A stretch of 64,000 bases of DNA from Flavobacterium yafengii (GCF_030010375.1 NZ_JASCRY010000001.1:1488001-1552000), one strand, 5' to 3'. Counted from the stretch's first letter, positions 1 through 11,527 are shown. A program made the numbers and translations. The notes: a model not told the origin generated them from the sequence alone.

Positions 1-1
1 C

Positions 2-1639
<1,638 letters not shown>

Positions 1640-1701
1640 CTGGAAATGATTTGGTTCCAATAAACGGTACACTTTAAACTTTTAAACTTTTTTTAATTAT
1701 A

Positions 1702-3606
1702 ATGGAACAAAAAAAATTTGATCTCAATTCGATTATAGGTTTTGCATTAATTTTTGGTATTTTGGTTTGGATTATGTATCAAAATCAACCAGATCCTAAA
1801 GTGGTTGCAGCTGAGAAAGCCCAAAAAGAGCTTGTAACTAAGCAGGCTAAAGCCAAAGAATTAGAGGCAAAAACTGTTGCAAAAGCTACTATTGCCGTTG
1901 CAGCAACCGGAGACTCTACACAATTAGCCCAACTGCAAAAAACGTTAGGGAATTTTGCTTATTCTGCGACGCTTCCTTCAGCTACAGCTGGTTTTACAAC
2001 TATTGAAAACGAATTGGTTACATTGAAAATTGCCAATAAAGGAGGATATATTGTTGAAGCTACTTTGAAAAAGTTTGAAAAATTCAAGAAAGGTTCCGGA
2101 CAATTAGTTGAGTTGATAAAAAACAATAATGCCAATTTAAATGTACAATTGCTAACCAGTGATAACCGTACATTAAATTCTAAAGACTTGTATTTTGAGC
2201 CTACTTTGACAAAAGTTGGAGCAGATCAAGTATTGTCGATGAAGTTAAAAGCGGGAGCTAATGAATTCTTGGAATACAAATACATATTGAAGCCAAACGA
2301 TTACATGATTGGTTTTGATATTCGTTCACAAGGGTTGAACAAAGTTCTAAATACAGCTAAACCGTTGGATTTAGAATGGAGCTTGAAAACCTATAGAAAT
2401 GAGAAAAGTGTATCTTACGAAAACCGTTATACTGAAATTTATTTTGAACATAAAGAAGGAAAAGTTGATTACGCAGGTTTAGGTCAATCAGAAGAATCAG
2501 ATCTTGAAAAAGCAACTTTTGTGGCTTTTAAACAGCACTTTTTCTCAACAATACTTTTGACAAAAACTCCTTTCGAAACTGCTAAAGTGAAGTCTGATAA
2601 CTTGGTTATTGATGATAAAGTAGATACTACTTTTACGAAACAATTTAAAGCAAATATCCCATTAGCTTTTGAAAATGGAGAATTAGATCATAAAATGAGT
2701 TGGTATTTTGGTCCAACAGATTACAAGACTTTAAACCATTATGATAAAAATTTAGAAAAAATTATTTCATTAGGTTGGGGTATTTTCGGATGGATCAATA
2801 AATTTATCTTTATTCCATTATTCGGATTTTTAAGTTCTTACATCGCATATGGAATTGCTATTATTATTTTTACAATTTTAATAAAATTAGCAATGTCGCC
2901 TATTACGTTCAAATCATTCTTGTCACAAGCCAAGATGAAAGTATTGCGACCTGAAATTACAGAATTGGGAGAAAAATTCAAAAAAGACCCAATGAAGAAA
3001 CAGCAGGAAACTATGAAATTGTATAATAAAGCGGGTGTGAATCCTATGGCAGGATGTATTCCAGCCTTGATTCAGCTTCCTTTTATGTATGCTTCGTTTC
3101 AGTTTTTCCCATCGGCTTTTGAGTTAAGACAAAAAAGCTTCCTTTGGGCGGATGATTTATCGTCTTTTGATGAAGTAATACGTTTGCCTTTCTATATTCC
3201 TTTTTACGGAAACCACATCAGTTTGTTTCCAGTGCTGGCCTCGATTGCTATTTTCTTCTATATGAAAATGACTTCTGGCGATCAACAAATGGCGGCTCCG
3301 CAACAAGAAGGAATGCCAGATATGGCGAAGATGATGAAAATCATGATTTATGTATCGCCAATAATGATGTTGTTTTTCTTCAATAGTTATGGTGCGGGAT
3401 TGAGTTTGTATAACTTTATTTCGAATCTAATTACCATTGGAATTATGATTGTCATCAAACGATACTTTATCGATAGTGATAAGATTCATGCTCAAATTCA
3501 AGAAAACAAATTGAAAGAGCCTAAAAAACAAGGTAAGTTCCAGAAAAAATTGCAAGAAGTTATGGAACAAGCTGAAGCTCAAAAAGCACAACAGAAGAAA
3601 AAATAA
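1702..3606 (+). CDS. yidC: Membrane protein insertase YidC
   Basis: YidC inserts and folds inner membrane proteins, alone or with SecYEG. At 634 residues it is the long Gram-negative form: an N-terminal membrane anchor (about 8-27), a large periplasmic domain (about 60-350), then the conserved insertase core from about residue 355 with several transmembrane segments and the cytoplasmic loop rich in Lys and Met. The last 45 residues are strongly basic (KKQGKFQKKLQE and on), as usual for a ribosome-facing tail. It follows pyrG closely and ends 9 bp before a strong intrinsic terminator. Confidence 0.98.
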   Translation: MEQKKFDLNSIIGFALIFGILVWIMYQNQPDPKVVAAEKAQKELVTKQAKAKELEAKTVAKATIAVAATGDSTQLAQLQKTLGNFAYSATLPSATAGFTTIENELVTLKIANKGGYIVEATLKKFEKFKKGSGQLVELIKNNNANLNVQLLTSDNRTLNSKDLYFEPTLTKVGADQVLSMKLKAGANEFLEYKYILKPNDYMIGFDIRSQGLNKVLNTAKPLDLEWSLKTYRNEKSVSYENRYTEIYFEHKEGKVDYAGLGQSEESDLEKATFVAFKQHFFSTILLTKTPFETAKVKSDNLVIDDKVDTTFTKQFKANIPLAFENGELDHKMSWYFGPTDYKTLNHYDKNLEKIISLGWGIFGWINKFIFIPLFGFLSSYIAYGIAIIIFTILIKLAMSPITFKSFLSQAKMKVLRPEITELGEKFKKDPMKKQQETMKLYNKAGVNPMAGCIPALIQLPFMYASFQFFPSAFELRQKSFLWADDLSSFDEVIRLPFYIPFYGNHISLFPVLASIAIFFYMKMTSGDQQMAAPQQEGMPDMAKMMKIMIYVSPIMMLFFFNSYGAGLSLYNFISNLITIGIMIVIKRYFIDSDKIHAQIQENKLKEPKKQGKFQKKLQEVMEQAEAQKAQQKKK

Positions 3607-3613
3607 TTCATAA

Positions 3614-3643
3614 AAAAGCTCTCAGTAATGAGAGCTTTTTTTG
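3614..3643. terminator. Bidirectional intrinsic terminator between yidC and fasciclin gene
   Basis: A perfect 11-bp stem AAAAGCTCTCA / TGAGAGCTTTT with a 4-nt loop is flanked by A and T runs. It lies between convergent genes and can serve both strands. Confidence 0.9.
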
Positions 3644-3651
3644 TTATAAAA

Positions 3652-4614
3652 TTAGAGGACTGGTAATAATACTTTGTCAATGGCATGAATAACTCCATTT
3701 GAGCATTGTACATCAGTTATGATAATATTTGAAATTCTGTTGTTAGCATCTTTGATTTTTGCGCCACCAGTAAGTTGAATGGTAAATGTTTGAGCCGGAG
3801 TTAGAATTGGAGTTACAACTTGTCCTTCGGTTAAACTGGCTGCTAAAACATTTGCAGGGCTTGCCACATGGTATTGTAAAACTTTTGTCAAGTTTGCCGC
3901 TGAAACGCCTGCAATTCCTCCTGGAGCTAGTTCAGTATTTAATGCAGTAAAAGCAGCATTTGTAGGAGCAAAAACGGTAAAAGGACCAGTGCCTGATAAT
4001 GTAGTTATAAAATTTGGTTGACCTGATCGATTTAGAACACTAACTAAAGTACTAAAATTTGCATTTGCCGCAGCATGAGTTACAATTGTAGGTAAGTCGA
4101 TAACTTTATCAACAATGTGGATTACACCATTTGAAGCCATTATATCAGCGGTTGTAACCGTTGCATTTCCGTTTAATTTTACTCCTGAAGATGTGTTGAT
4201 GTACATGCTCAATGTGTTAGTGGTTGATGCGGAACCCTTAGCTAAAGTTTTTATGTAGCCAGTAGTTAAATCAGTAGATTTCACAGCACCAGTAACAACA
4301 TGATTTAATAAAATTTGAGTCAAAGCTTCTTTTGGTACATCATTTATTGTTGCATAAGGAGTTGTTGCAAGAAAAGTTGCAAATGCCTCGTTAGTAGGTG
4401 CAAAAACTGTAAACGGACCAGATCCTTGCAAAGTTGTTGCTAATTCGGCTTTTACTAAAGCTTGAACCAAAATGCTTAAATTTTCAGTACCAGATGCTTT
4501 TCCTGTTATTGTGTTGTCTGCAACCACATTTTCACTATCGTTGTCACACGATACTGCTAAGATTGAAAATAATGCAATCAAAGCTAAATTTCTAATTTTA
4601 GATACATTTTTCAT
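3652..4614 (-). CDS. Fasciclin (FAS1) domain lipoprotein
   Basis: Two FAS1 domains lie in tandem (about residues 42-175 and 180-318). Each has the hallmark GPFTVFAPTNEAF / GPFTVFAPTNAAF block and an NGVIHxxDKV block near its end. The N-terminus is a lipoprotein signal with lipobox LAVSC (Cys23), so the 320-residue protein is probably tethered to the outer membrane or exported to the surface. FAS1 domains are adhesion modules; the ligand cannot be read from sequence. The gene is monocistronic, with a terminator 3' and a 460-bp AT-rich gap 5'. Confidence 0.92.
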   Translation of the reverse strand: MKNVSKIRNLALIALFSILAVSCDNDSENVVADNTITGKASGTENLSILVQALVKAELATTLQGSGPFTVFAPTNEAFATFLATTPYATINDVPKEALTQILLNHVVTGAVKSTDLTTGYIKTLAKGSASTTNTLSMYINTSSGVKLNGNATVTTADIMASNGVIHIVDKVIDLPTIVTHAAANANFSTLVSVLNRSGQPNFITTLSGTGPFTVFAPTNAAFTALNTELAPGGIAGVSAANLTKVLQYHVASPANVLAASLTEGQVVTPILTPAQTFTIQLTGGAKIKDANNRISNIIITDVQCSNGVIHAIDKVLLPVL

Positions 4615-5074
4615 AGTGTTTATTGTTTATTTGTTTCTTCGAAATTAATAAATTGATTTATCATTTTGTTTAATAATTTTGTAAAAATGATAAACAGAAT
4701 TAAAATTTATTATTTTTTTTAGGTTTGTTTAATTTATATTTTATTAGTAATAAATAATTCATAATATACTGATAATGATATCCGTATGTATTTGTTGGGT
4801 TTTTTGATCTACTATTGAAAAAAATAATAATAAGATGCTTAAACATTTTAAAAAATGATTCATTATAAGCTTTCGTGGTGTTAAATCAACGATATTATTA
4901 AACAGACAGTTTGAATCTATAATTCTGAATTGTCAATCACCTTTGCAACGACTCAAAAGAATAGAGTAGTATATTTGTGAAATAGTAGAGCAAGGAATAA
5001 CTGTAATTAGTAAGTTGCCTAAAATAAAAAAGTAAATTATCAGTTTTATGATAATACGTAAACACTAAGAAATA
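4615..5074. other. 460-bp AT-rich divergent intergenic region
   Basis: This separates the divergent fasciclin and MORN-like genes. It holds the TATATTTG element at 4970-4977 for the rightward gene. I see no other ORF of useful length, no RNA gene and no clear hairpin. The leftward promoter is not obvious. Confidence 0.5.
4970..4977 (+). promoter_or_regulatory. Bacteroidota -7 element for the MORN-like gene
   Basis: TATATTTG fits TAnnTTTG. A TTG at 4943-4945 is 24 bp upstream, just beyond the 17-23 bp spacing usual for the -33 element. The ATG is at 5075, leaving a leader of roughly 90 nt. Confidence 0.5.
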
Positions 5075-5791
5075 ATGAGAACATATAAAATTAGTTTTTT
5101 TACACTTTTGATGTTGGTTTTTTTTAGCCAAAATATTGTATCACAAACAGATTTCAATAAGTTAGATGAAAAAGGTAAAAAACACGGAGTATGGAAAGGG
5201 TTTTATGAGGAATCAAAAAGACCCAGATATGAAGGCACTTTCGAGCATGGAAAAGAAATTGGTGTTTTTAATTTTTACGATGATACCAAAGCTAAATCCA
5301 TAATTGCCACAAGGGAATTTAATGCAAAAGACAATTCTGCGTATACCATTTTCTATGACCAGAATAAGAATAAAGTAAGCGAAGGAAAAGTGGTTAATAA
5401 ATTATTTGAAGGACAATGGAAGTATTATCATCAAGCTTCAAAAAATATTATGACAACAGAGCATTACGTAAATGGAAAGTTGGAAGGTTTGCGTACCGTT
5501 TTTTATCTCAGTGGAAAAATAGCAGAAGAAATAAGTTATAAAAACAATTTGAAGAATGGTTTTTATAAAAAATATACTGAAAAAGGAATTTTATTGGAAG
5601 AATCAATGTTTAAAAATAACATTTACAGTGGTTTAGCAATTTTTAGCGATACAAATGGGAATGTAGTTTCTAAAGGGCAGTTTGTAAATGGTAAAAAATC
5701 AGGGATTTGGCAGTTTTTTGAAAAAGGGAAATTGCTAAAAGAAACGAATATGAGTTTTCCTGAAAATGCAACAAAATCCAAAAACAATTAA
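5075..5791 (+). CDS. Secreted MORN-repeat-like protein (YwqK type)
   Basis: This 238-residue protein has a signal peptide (about residues 1-23, ending NIVSQ). At least five repeats of about 22-25 residues follow the pattern G-K-x-x-G-x-W/F-x-x-F/Y-x-x-x-G-K-x-x-x-E, for example GKKHGVWKGFYEE and GKKSGIWQFFEKGK. Such repeats resemble the MORN fold that databases often label YwqK antitoxin. No toxin gene is adjacent and this one is exported, so the antitoxin label is not supported. Its role is unknown, perhaps envelope-associated. The ATG at 5075 directly precedes the signal peptide and a -7 element lies upstream. Confidence 0.8.
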   Translation: MRTYKISFFTLLMLVFFSQNIVSQTDFNKLDEKGKKHGVWKGFYEESKRPRYEGTFEHGKEIGVFNFYDDTKAKSIIATREFNAKDNSAYTIFYDQNKNKVSEGKVVNKLFEGQWKYYHQASKNIMTTEHYVNGKLEGLRTVFYLSGKIAEEISYKNNLKNGFYKKYTEKGILLEESMFKNNIYSGLAIFSDTNGNVVSKGQFVNGKKSGIWQFFEKGKLLKETNMSFPENATKSKNN

Positions 5792-5826
5792 CGTTGTACT
5801 TAACAAATACTGTTGTAAATCTTTTG

Positions 5827-5834
5827 TAACTTTG
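5827..5834 (+). promoter_or_regulatory. -7 element for mnmA
   Basis: TAACTTTG matches TAnnTTTG, 29 nt before the ATG at 5864. No well-spaced TTG is visible upstream. Confidence 0.55.
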
Positions 5835-5863
5835 CATCCTTGTAAAATTATAATTTTTTGAAG

Positions 5864-7051
5864 ATGAAGCGTGTTGTTGTAGGACTTTCTGGAGGTGTAG
5901 ATTCAAGTGTTGCTGCTTATTTATTGCAACAACAAGGGTATGAAGTCATAGGTCTTTTTATGAAAAATTGGCATGATGATTCGGTTACTATTTCTAATGA
6001 ATGTCCGTGGCTTGAAGACAGTAACGATGCTTTATTAGTTGCTGAAAAGTTAGGAATTCCTTTCCAAACTGTTGATTTAAGTGAAGAATACAAAGAGAAA
6101 ATCGTGGACTATATGTTCAACGAATATGAAAAAGGGCGTACTCCAAATCCCGATGTGCTTTGTAACCGCGAAATAAAATTTGATGTTTTCATGAAAATTG
6201 CTTTGAGTCTTGGTGCCGATTATGTGGCTACTGGACATTACTGCCAGAAAAGTGAAATCGAAGTAAATGGTGAAACGGTTTATCAACTTAAAGCGGGTGC
6301 CGATACCAACAAAGATCAATCGTATTTTTTATGTCAATTATCTCAAGAGCAATTGGCAAAATCATTATTTCCTATCGGAGAATTGACAAAACCAGAAGTT
6401 CGTGAGATAGCGGCTCAAATGGATTTGATAACTGCCGAAAAGAAAGATTCACAAGGATTATGCTTTATTGGAAAAGTGCGTTTGCCAGAGTTTTTACAAC
6501 AAAAATTGCAACCAAAAGACGGAGTTATAATTCAAATTGATAAAAACGATCCTGTTTACAGTTTTGAAAAAGAAGCCGAATTAGCTTTAGAAGATAGTTT
6601 GATGTCTGATGCACGAAAAATTCCGTACACTCCAGACATGGGTAAAGTAGTTGGGAAACATCAAGGTGCTCATTATTTCACCATTGGACAGCGTAAAGGA
6701 TTAAATGTTGGGGGGACAACAGATCCATTGTTTATTATTGCCACTAATGTGGAAACCAATACTATTTATACCGGATTGACCAGCCAACATCCCGGATTAT
6801 TCAAGAAAGCGTTGTTTGTAGAAAAAGCCGAAGTACATTGGATTCGTAAAGATTTGGCTTTAGCCAATGGAGAAACTATGGATGTTATGGCGAGAATCCG
6901 ATACAGACAACCTTTGCAAAAAGCTACCTTACATCAATTTGAAAACGGAATGTACGTTGCCTTTGATGAACCACAATCTTCAGTAACAGAAGGACAATTT
7001 GCAGCCTGGTATTTAGGAGAAGAATTAGTTGGTTCGGGAGTAATTTCTTAG
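5864..7051 (+). CDS. mnmA: tRNA-specific 2-thiouridylase MnmA
   Basis: MnmA thiolates the wobble uridine (s2U34) of Lys, Glu and Gln tRNAs, using ATP and a persulfide relay. The PP-loop SGGVDSS lies at residues 9-15. The two catalytic cysteines are Cys100 (DVLCNRE) and Cys200 (GLCFIGK). The central region and C-terminal beta-barrel are complete, 395 residues in all. A TTG at 5858 in frame would add two residues, but the ATG at 5864 gives the canonical [11 protein letters not shown] start and is preferred. It is probably transcribed alone from the -7 element at 5827. Confidence 0.97.
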   Translation: MKRVVVGLSGGVDSSVAAYLLQQQGYEVIGLFMKNWHDDSVTISNECPWLEDSNDALLVAEKLGIPFQTVDLSEEYKEKIVDYMFNEYEKGRTPNPDVLCNREIKFDVFMKIALSLGADYVATGHYCQKSEIEVNGETVYQLKAGADTNKDQSYFLCQLSQEQLAKSLFPIGELTKPEVREIAAQMDLITAEKKDSQGLCFIGKVRLPEFLQQKLQPKDGVIIQIDKNDPVYSFEKEAELALEDSLMSDARKIPYTPDMGKVVGKHQGAHYFTIGQRKGLNVGGTTDPLFIIATNVETNTIYTGLTSQHPGLFKKALFVEKAEVHWIRKDLALANGETMDVMARIRYRQPLQKATLHQFENGMYVAFDEPQSSVTEGQFAAWYLGEELVGSGVIS

Positions 7052-7181
7052 TTTAGTACTTTATTTATAAAAAGGTCTAAAAACAAATGTTTTTCTGGGA
7101 TTAAAAATCTTGAAAATCAATAATAATGATTCAATCCTAGCGATAGTTGAAGTTTTTAGGACTAAAAAAAATAAAGTTACT

Positions 7182-8798
7182 ATGAAAAAAACCTACATAT
7201 TTCTTTTTTTACTGATTACTTCAGCTGGTTTTTCACAACAAGACGCTTGGGTATATTTTAATGCAAAGCCCAATTCTCAATTTTATTTAGATACACCTTT
7301 GGAAATGCTTACTCAAAGAGCATTAGATAGAAGAACCAATCAGAGTATTGCTTTAGACTTTAAAGATATTCCAGTTGAGGAATCCTATATTGATCAAGTG
7401 AAATTAGCTATTGGAATTACTGTCATGGCAAAATCCAAATGGATGAATGCAGTCCACGTTCGTGGATCACAAGCTAATATAAATTCATTGGCCTTGCTTT
7501 CTTTTGTCAGCAAAGTTGATTTTGCGGATAAATCACTGAATCAAACTGCAAAAATAGCGAAGCTTTCAAAAATAAAGAAGGTAAATAAAATTAAGAAAAC
7601 CAAAATTGAATATGCTTATGGTTCTTCATCGAATCAAATCCAGATGCTTAACGGACAACAATTACACCAACAAAATTATACGGGTTCTGGTAAAATAATA
7701 GCCGTTTTAGATGGTGGATTTCCAGGAGTCAATACAGCTCAGCCTTTTCAAAGATTAAGAGCTAATAACCAGATTTTGGGAGGTTATAATTTTGTATTAA
7801 GAAATCCGAATTTTTATACTGGAGCTTCACACGGAACTTCGGTACTTTCGACAATGGGCGGTTACAAAGAAAATTCGTTAGTGGGAACGGCACCAGACGC
7901 ATCTTATTATTTATTCATCACAGAAAATGATACGTCAGAAAATCCTGTCGAAGAATCGCTTTGGGTTGAAGCAGCAGAAAGAGCGGATAGTTTAGGAGTA
8001 GATATTATCAATACTTCTTTGGGGTATTTTGATTACGATAATGATGCGTATAGTCATACGTATAGTGAAATAAATGGTACAACTGCATTCATCTCCCGTG
8101 GGGCTGAAATTGCATTTAGCAGAGGTATGGTTATAGTGACATCGGCTGGTAATTCAGGCGGAACATCAGATCCACATATTGCGACTCCTGCCGATGCTGT
8201 TTCAGTAATTGCCGTAGGCGCAGTAAACTCTTCGGAAGTATTGACTTCGTTCAGTTCAGTAGGTCCTTCGTTTGACCAAAGAATAAAGCCGGATGTCATG
8301 GCCCAAGGACAAGCAGCAATAGTCTCAGATGCTGCAGGAAACATCGTGACTGCTAATGGAACTTCTTTTTCAAGTCCCATAATGGCAGGAATGATTGCTT
8401 GTTTGTGGCAGGCATTTCCTCAAAAAACAAATCGGGAAATTAGAGAATTAGTATTAAAATCAGCAGATAAATTCTCTGCCCCCAATAATCAATATGGATT
8501 TGGAATTCCTGATTTTGCGTTGGCTGTGAGTAACCAGTTGGATTTAGAATCTTTTTCTAAAGATGATTTTGTACTCTATCCCAATCCTGCCAGTGACACT
8601 GTTTCGGTTTCTTTACCTGCAAAATTTGATAGGGGAATAGTATTTATTTATTCCATTTTGGGTCAAAAAGTTTTAGAACAAAAAATCACGCCTGAAGCAT
8701 CTATTATTTCATTGAAATCTCTGAATGAAGGAGTGTATCTTTATAAAATGGAATCAGATGGTTTTTCTAAAACAGGAAAAATAATTAAAAAATTATAG
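7182..8798 (+). CDS. Subtilisin-like S8 peptidase with type IX secretion tail
   Basis: A secreted serine protease of 538 residues. The signal peptide spans about 1-19 (MKKTYIFLFLLITSAGFSQ). The catalytic triad reads Asp177 (AVLDGGFPG), His217 (ASHGTSV) and Ser395 (NGTSFSSP). The last 75 residues form a type A type IX secretion sorting domain starting FVLYPNPASD and ending in KTGKIIKKL, so export by the PorSS/T9SS of gliding Bacteroidota is expected. A longer frame from the TTG at 7110 would bury the signal peptide; the ATG at 7182 is the credible start. Residues 20-160 probably act as a propeptide or N-terminal accessory domain. No adjacent T9SS genes. Confidence 0.94.
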   Translation: MKKTYIFLFLLITSAGFSQQDAWVYFNAKPNSQFYLDTPLEMLTQRALDRRTNQSIALDFKDIPVEESYIDQVKLAIGITVMAKSKWMNAVHVRGSQANINSLALLSFVSKVDFADKSLNQTAKIAKLSKIKKVNKIKKTKIEYAYGSSSNQIQMLNGQQLHQQNYTGSGKIIAVLDGGFPGVNTAQPFQRLRANNQILGGYNFVLRNPNFYTGASHGTSVLSTMGGYKENSLVGTAPDASYYLFITENDTSENPVEESLWVEAAERADSLGVDIINTSLGYFDYDNDAYSHTYSEINGTTAFISRGAEIAFSRGMVIVTSAGNSGGTSDPHIATPADAVSVIAVGAVNSSEVLTSFSSVGPSFDQRIKPDVMAQGQAAIVSDAAGNIVTANGTSFSSPIMAGMIACLWQAFPQKTNREIRELVLKSADKFSAPNNQYGFGIPDFALAVSNQLDLESFSKDDFVLYPNPASDTVSVSLPAKFDRGIVFIYSILGQKVLEQKITPEASIISLKSLNEGVYLYKMESDGFSKTGKIIKKL

Positions 8799-8810
8799 CA
8801 TTAATACTAC

Positions 8811-9755
8811 ATGAACAAAATCACAGACCTTTTTAAGATTAAATATCCAATTATTCAAGGAGGAATGATATGGAATAGTGGTTATAAATTAGCAAGTGCA
8901 GTGAGTAATGCCGGAGGTTTAGGATTGATTGGAGCAGGTTCCATGTATCCTGAAGTTTTACGCGAGCACATTCAAAAATGTAAAAAGGCGACTTCAAAAC
9001 CTTTTGGAGTAAACGTTCCGATGTTGTATCCCAATATCGAAGAAATCATGAAAATCATCGTGGATGAAGGGGTGAAAATCGTTTTCACATCGGCTGGGAA
9101 TCCAAAAACATGGACTCCTTACTTGAAAGAAAATGGCATAACTGTTGTACATGTGGTTAGCAGTTCTGTTTTTGCAATAAAAGCACAAGATGCCGGTGTT
9201 GATGCTATTGTTGCCGAAGGTTTTGAAGCCGGCGGACATAATGGTAGAGAAGAAACAACTACGCTTACGCTGATTCCAATGGTGAAAGAAAAGATCACTA
9301 TTCCGTTAATTGCCGCTGGTGGTATTGCAACCGGTCGTGGTATGCTTGCAACGATGGTTTTGGGAGCTGACGGAGTTCAGGTAGGAAGTAGATTTGCGGC
9401 ATCGTTAGAATCATCTGCACATGAGAATTTTAAGGAAACGATTATAAATGTTAAAGAGGGCGATACACAACTAACTTTGAAAGAACTCGCTCCTGTTCGA
9501 TTGATTAAGAATAAATTTTATCAGGATGTTCAGCAATTGTATGAAAAATGTCCAACCAAAGAAGAATTAATAGATTTGCTGGGAAGAGCAAGGGCAAAAC
9601 GTGGTATGTTTGAAGGCGATTTAATCGAAGGAGAATTAGAGATTGGACAAATAGCAGGATTGATTCATGATATAAAACCAGCCGCAACAATCATTCAGGA
9701 AATGATAGCCGATTTTGAAACAGCCAGAAAAGAAATAGTTAATTTTGATTTTTAA
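8811..9755 (+). CDS. Nitronate monooxygenase-like flavin oxidoreductase
   Basis: A 314-residue TIM-barrel FMN protein of the 2-nitropropane dioxygenase/FabK family. Visible signatures are the N-terminal KYPIIQGGM, the phosphate-binding AEGFEAGGHNG, and PLIAAGGIATGRGM with LGADGVQVGSRF toward the C-terminus. The family includes nitronate monooxygenases, which oxidise alkyl nitronates such as propionate-3-nitronate, and FabK enoyl-ACP reductases. Sequence alone does not separate them here, and the physiological substrate is uncertain. It starts 12 bp after the subtilase stop and is followed 10 bp later by a small secreted protein, so the three may be co-transcribed. Confidence 0.88.
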   Translation: MNKITDLFKIKYPIIQGGMIWNSGYKLASAVSNAGGLGLIGAGSMYPEVLREHIQKCKKATSKPFGVNVPMLYPNIEEIMKIIVDEGVKIVFTSAGNPKTWTPYLKENGITVVHVVSSSVFAIKAQDAGVDAIVAEGFEAGGHNGREETTTLTLIPMVKEKITIPLIAAGGIATGRGMLATMVLGADGVQVGSRFAASLESSAHENFKETIINVKEGDTQLTLKELAPVRLIKNKFYQDVQQLYEKCPTKEELIDLLGRARAKRGMFEGDLIEGELEIGQIAGLIHDIKPAATIIQEMIADFETARKEIVNFDF

Positions 9756-9765
9756 TTTATAAGGA

Positions 9766-10176
9766 ATGATAAAGACAAAAATATATATAGTATTACTTTT
9801 TTTAGTGATGGGGTTACAGCATTCCTTTGGCCAAAATTATAAGTTTAAAACTTCGGGTTTTAGCGTTTTAGAAAAAACAGAAAAAGGAAAATGGGGGAAG
9901 TGGTCTGATCTAGATTTAGTCAATATTTTAGTCACATTGGATACCGATAAAAATAGAATAGTAGTTTATTCCCAAATCATTCAACTATTTGAAATCATAG
10001 ATTATCAACCTATCGAAGAGAATGATACTGATATTGTTTATTCTTTTACCTGTAAGGATAATGAAGGATTAGATTGTACCGTTTCTATAATCACCAGAAA
10101 AAAACAGGATAATAGGAAGCAATTGTATATCAATTATGAAGATCGGATTATTGTGTATAATATCTTTAATATGTGA
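9766..10176 (+). CDS. Small secreted protein of unknown function
   Basis: 136 residues with a signal peptide (about 1-22, ending HSFGQN). The remainder is mixed beta/alpha and acidic, with a WGKWSDL segment and two cysteines near the C-terminus (TCKDNEGLDC). I recognise no family. It follows the nitronate monooxygenase-like gene by 10 bp and is closed by a strong terminator, so it is probably the last gene of that transcription unit. Confidence 0.75.
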   Translation: MIKTKIYIVLLFLVMGLQHSFGQNYKFKTSGFSVLEKTEKGKWGKWSDLDLVNILVTLDTDKNRIVVYSQIIQLFEIIDYQPIEENDTDIVYSFTCKDNEGLDCTVSIITRKKQDNRKQLYINYEDRIIVYNIFNM

Positions 10177-10186
10177 TGATTTGGAT

Positions 10187-10241
10187 AAAAAAAATGCTTC
10201 AATTGGAACAGTTAAATTGTTCAAATTGAAGCATTTTTTTT
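10187..10241. terminator. Long-stem bidirectional terminator
   Basis: The arms AATGCTTCAATT and AATTGAAGCATT are perfectly complementary over 12 bp, with an inner AACAGTTAAATTGTT extending the hairpin. A run precedes it and T run follows, so it can stop both the rightward operon and the leftward DUF4268 gene. Confidence 0.88.
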
Positions 10242-10270
10242 AAAATATTAATTTCTATAGAGTTTGTAAT

Positions 10271-10711
10271 TTAAAGTTTTTCAATATCTTTTATAAATTC
10301 ATCGTACTCTAAATAAAATAGTTCCAGAGCATTCATTTTTTCATTATAAAAGTCAAATATTTCATCCCAATAGTTACGATTACTCACACCCACACCTAGT
10401 TTTTCAACCCAAATTCTACTGATGGTTTTGCCACTTTCCAGTGTATAGTCTTTTTCGAAAATCAAGTCTTTGATGAATTCTTCTTCGAGAATGTTTTTTA
10501 AAGCTTCCAATTTTTCAAAATAAGCAATTCTTTTTTCATCACTTCGATGTTCAATATCGATTAAAACTTGAGCTTTTTTATTGTCCACATAAAATTTAAA
10601 AGAAAAATCCTTGATTTTAGTATCGTATAATACCCATTTTCTAGGATATTTCTCTGCGAATGCAATCCAGAATTCTCGCTTTAATCTTTGTGTTTCTTCT
10701 TTGCTGTACAT
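10271..10711 (-). CDS. DUF4268 domain protein
   Basis: This 146-residue soluble alpha/beta protein matches in overall look the DUF4268 family: KREFWIAFAEKYPRKW near the N-terminus, a VDNKKAQVLIDIEHR strand region and RIWVEKLGVGVSNRNYWDEIFDFY near the end. DUF4268 is often fused to or near restriction-like nuclease domains, but here it stands alone with no nuclease motif or restriction genes around it. It was probably a single-gene unit ending at the shared terminator. The function is unknown. Confidence 0.8.
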   Translation of the reverse strand: MYSKEETQRLKREFWIAFAEKYPRKWVLYDTKIKDFSFKFYVDNKKAQVLIDIEHRSDEKRIAYFEKLEALKNILEEEFIKDLIFEKDYTLESGKTISRIWVEKLGVGVSNRNYWDEIFDFYNEKMNALELFYLEYDEFIKDIEKL

Positions 10712-10805
10712 TTGTAATGACTTTTTGGTTATAGAAAAACTTGCGCAATTGTATTTTCTAAACTATATTTATATGCTGTTTTATATGCAAAAATAGACTT
10801 TGATT

Positions 10806-11447
10806 ATGGATTTTCAAGAATTTTTACGGTATGTTCCTAAATTAATTGAAGCAAGACTTCCAGCTTTTGACGCACATGTAAAAATGGCGCCTTTAGAGCG
10901 ATTAGAAAGCTTGAAAAACAGCAATATTGAAGATAAAAAGCCCAGAATAGCAGCTGTAATGATGCTTTTTTATCCTAAAAATGACACGACACATTTGGTG
11001 TTAATCGTCCGGAATTCTTATAAAGGAGTTCATTCGGCACAAATTGCATTTCCAGGAGGTAAATACGAACTGGAAGATGATAGTTTTGCTGAAACGGCAC
11101 TTCGGGAAACGCATGAAGAGGTGGGAATTCATCCGGATAAAATTGAAATTCTTAAACCATTTACAGAATTATATATTCCACCAAGTAACTTTATGGTACA
11201 TCCTTTTTTGGGTATCAGTAAAGAAGAATTGGTGTTTGTACCACAACCTTCGGAAGTGGCTAATATTATAGAATTGCCTTTGTCGGTTTTCTTAGACGAT
11301 GCGCTTGTAGTGGATACAAATTTGTCAACTTCCTACGCTGATAACATCAGTATTCCGGCTTTCAAAATTGAGGAACATATTGTTTGGGGTGCTACAGCAA
11401 TGATGTTGAGTGAGTTAAAAGAGGTTTTAAAAGAGGTTCTCGGGTAA
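10806..11447 (+). CDS. Nudix hydrolase, CoA pyrophosphatase type
   Basis: The Nudix box GX5EX7REUXEEXGU is complete from about residue 84 (GGKYELEDDSF, then RETHEEVGI). The preceding VRNSYKGVHSAQIAFPGGK resembles the CoA-diphosphatase (NudL/YeaB) subfamily signature. Such enzymes cleave CoA or related dinucleotides to phosphopantetheine and ADP. It has 213 residues from the ATG at 10806; a TTG at 10800 would add only two. The acyltransferase gene follows on the same strand after 138 bp. Confidence 0.9.
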   Translation: MDFQEFLRYVPKLIEARLPAFDAHVKMAPLERLESLKNSNIEDKKPRIAAVMMLFYPKNDTTHLVLIVRNSYKGVHSAQIAFPGGKYELEDDSFAETALRETHEEVGIHPDKIEILKPFTELYIPPSNFMVHPFLGISKEELVFVPQPSEVANIIELPLSVFLDDALVVDTNLSTSYADNISIPAFKIEEHIVWGATAMMLSELKEVLKEVLG

Positions 11448-11484
11448 GTAAATGAAATTTTACAGTTAGAAAAGGGCCAATTAA

Positions 11485-11527
11485 TTGGTTGTAATTTTCA
11501 AATAGTTCTGTTGAATTCAGCAACCAA
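11485..11527 (+). repeat. Leader hairpin upstream of plsC-like gene
   Basis: TTGGTTG (11485-11491) pairs perfectly with CAACCAA (11521-11527), and inside it AATTTTCAA can pair with TTGAATT. No T run follows, so it is not a typical terminator. It sits 58 nt before the ATG at 11586 and may be a structured leader. Confidence 0.4.

Noticed and set aside
5075..5791. Antitoxin of a toxin-antitoxin pair (YwqK label)
   Set aside because: A signal peptide is present and no toxin-like gene lies next to it.
7110..7181. Extended N-terminus of the subtilase from TTG 7110
   Set aside because: It would place 24 polar residues before a clear signal peptide that starts at ATG 7182.
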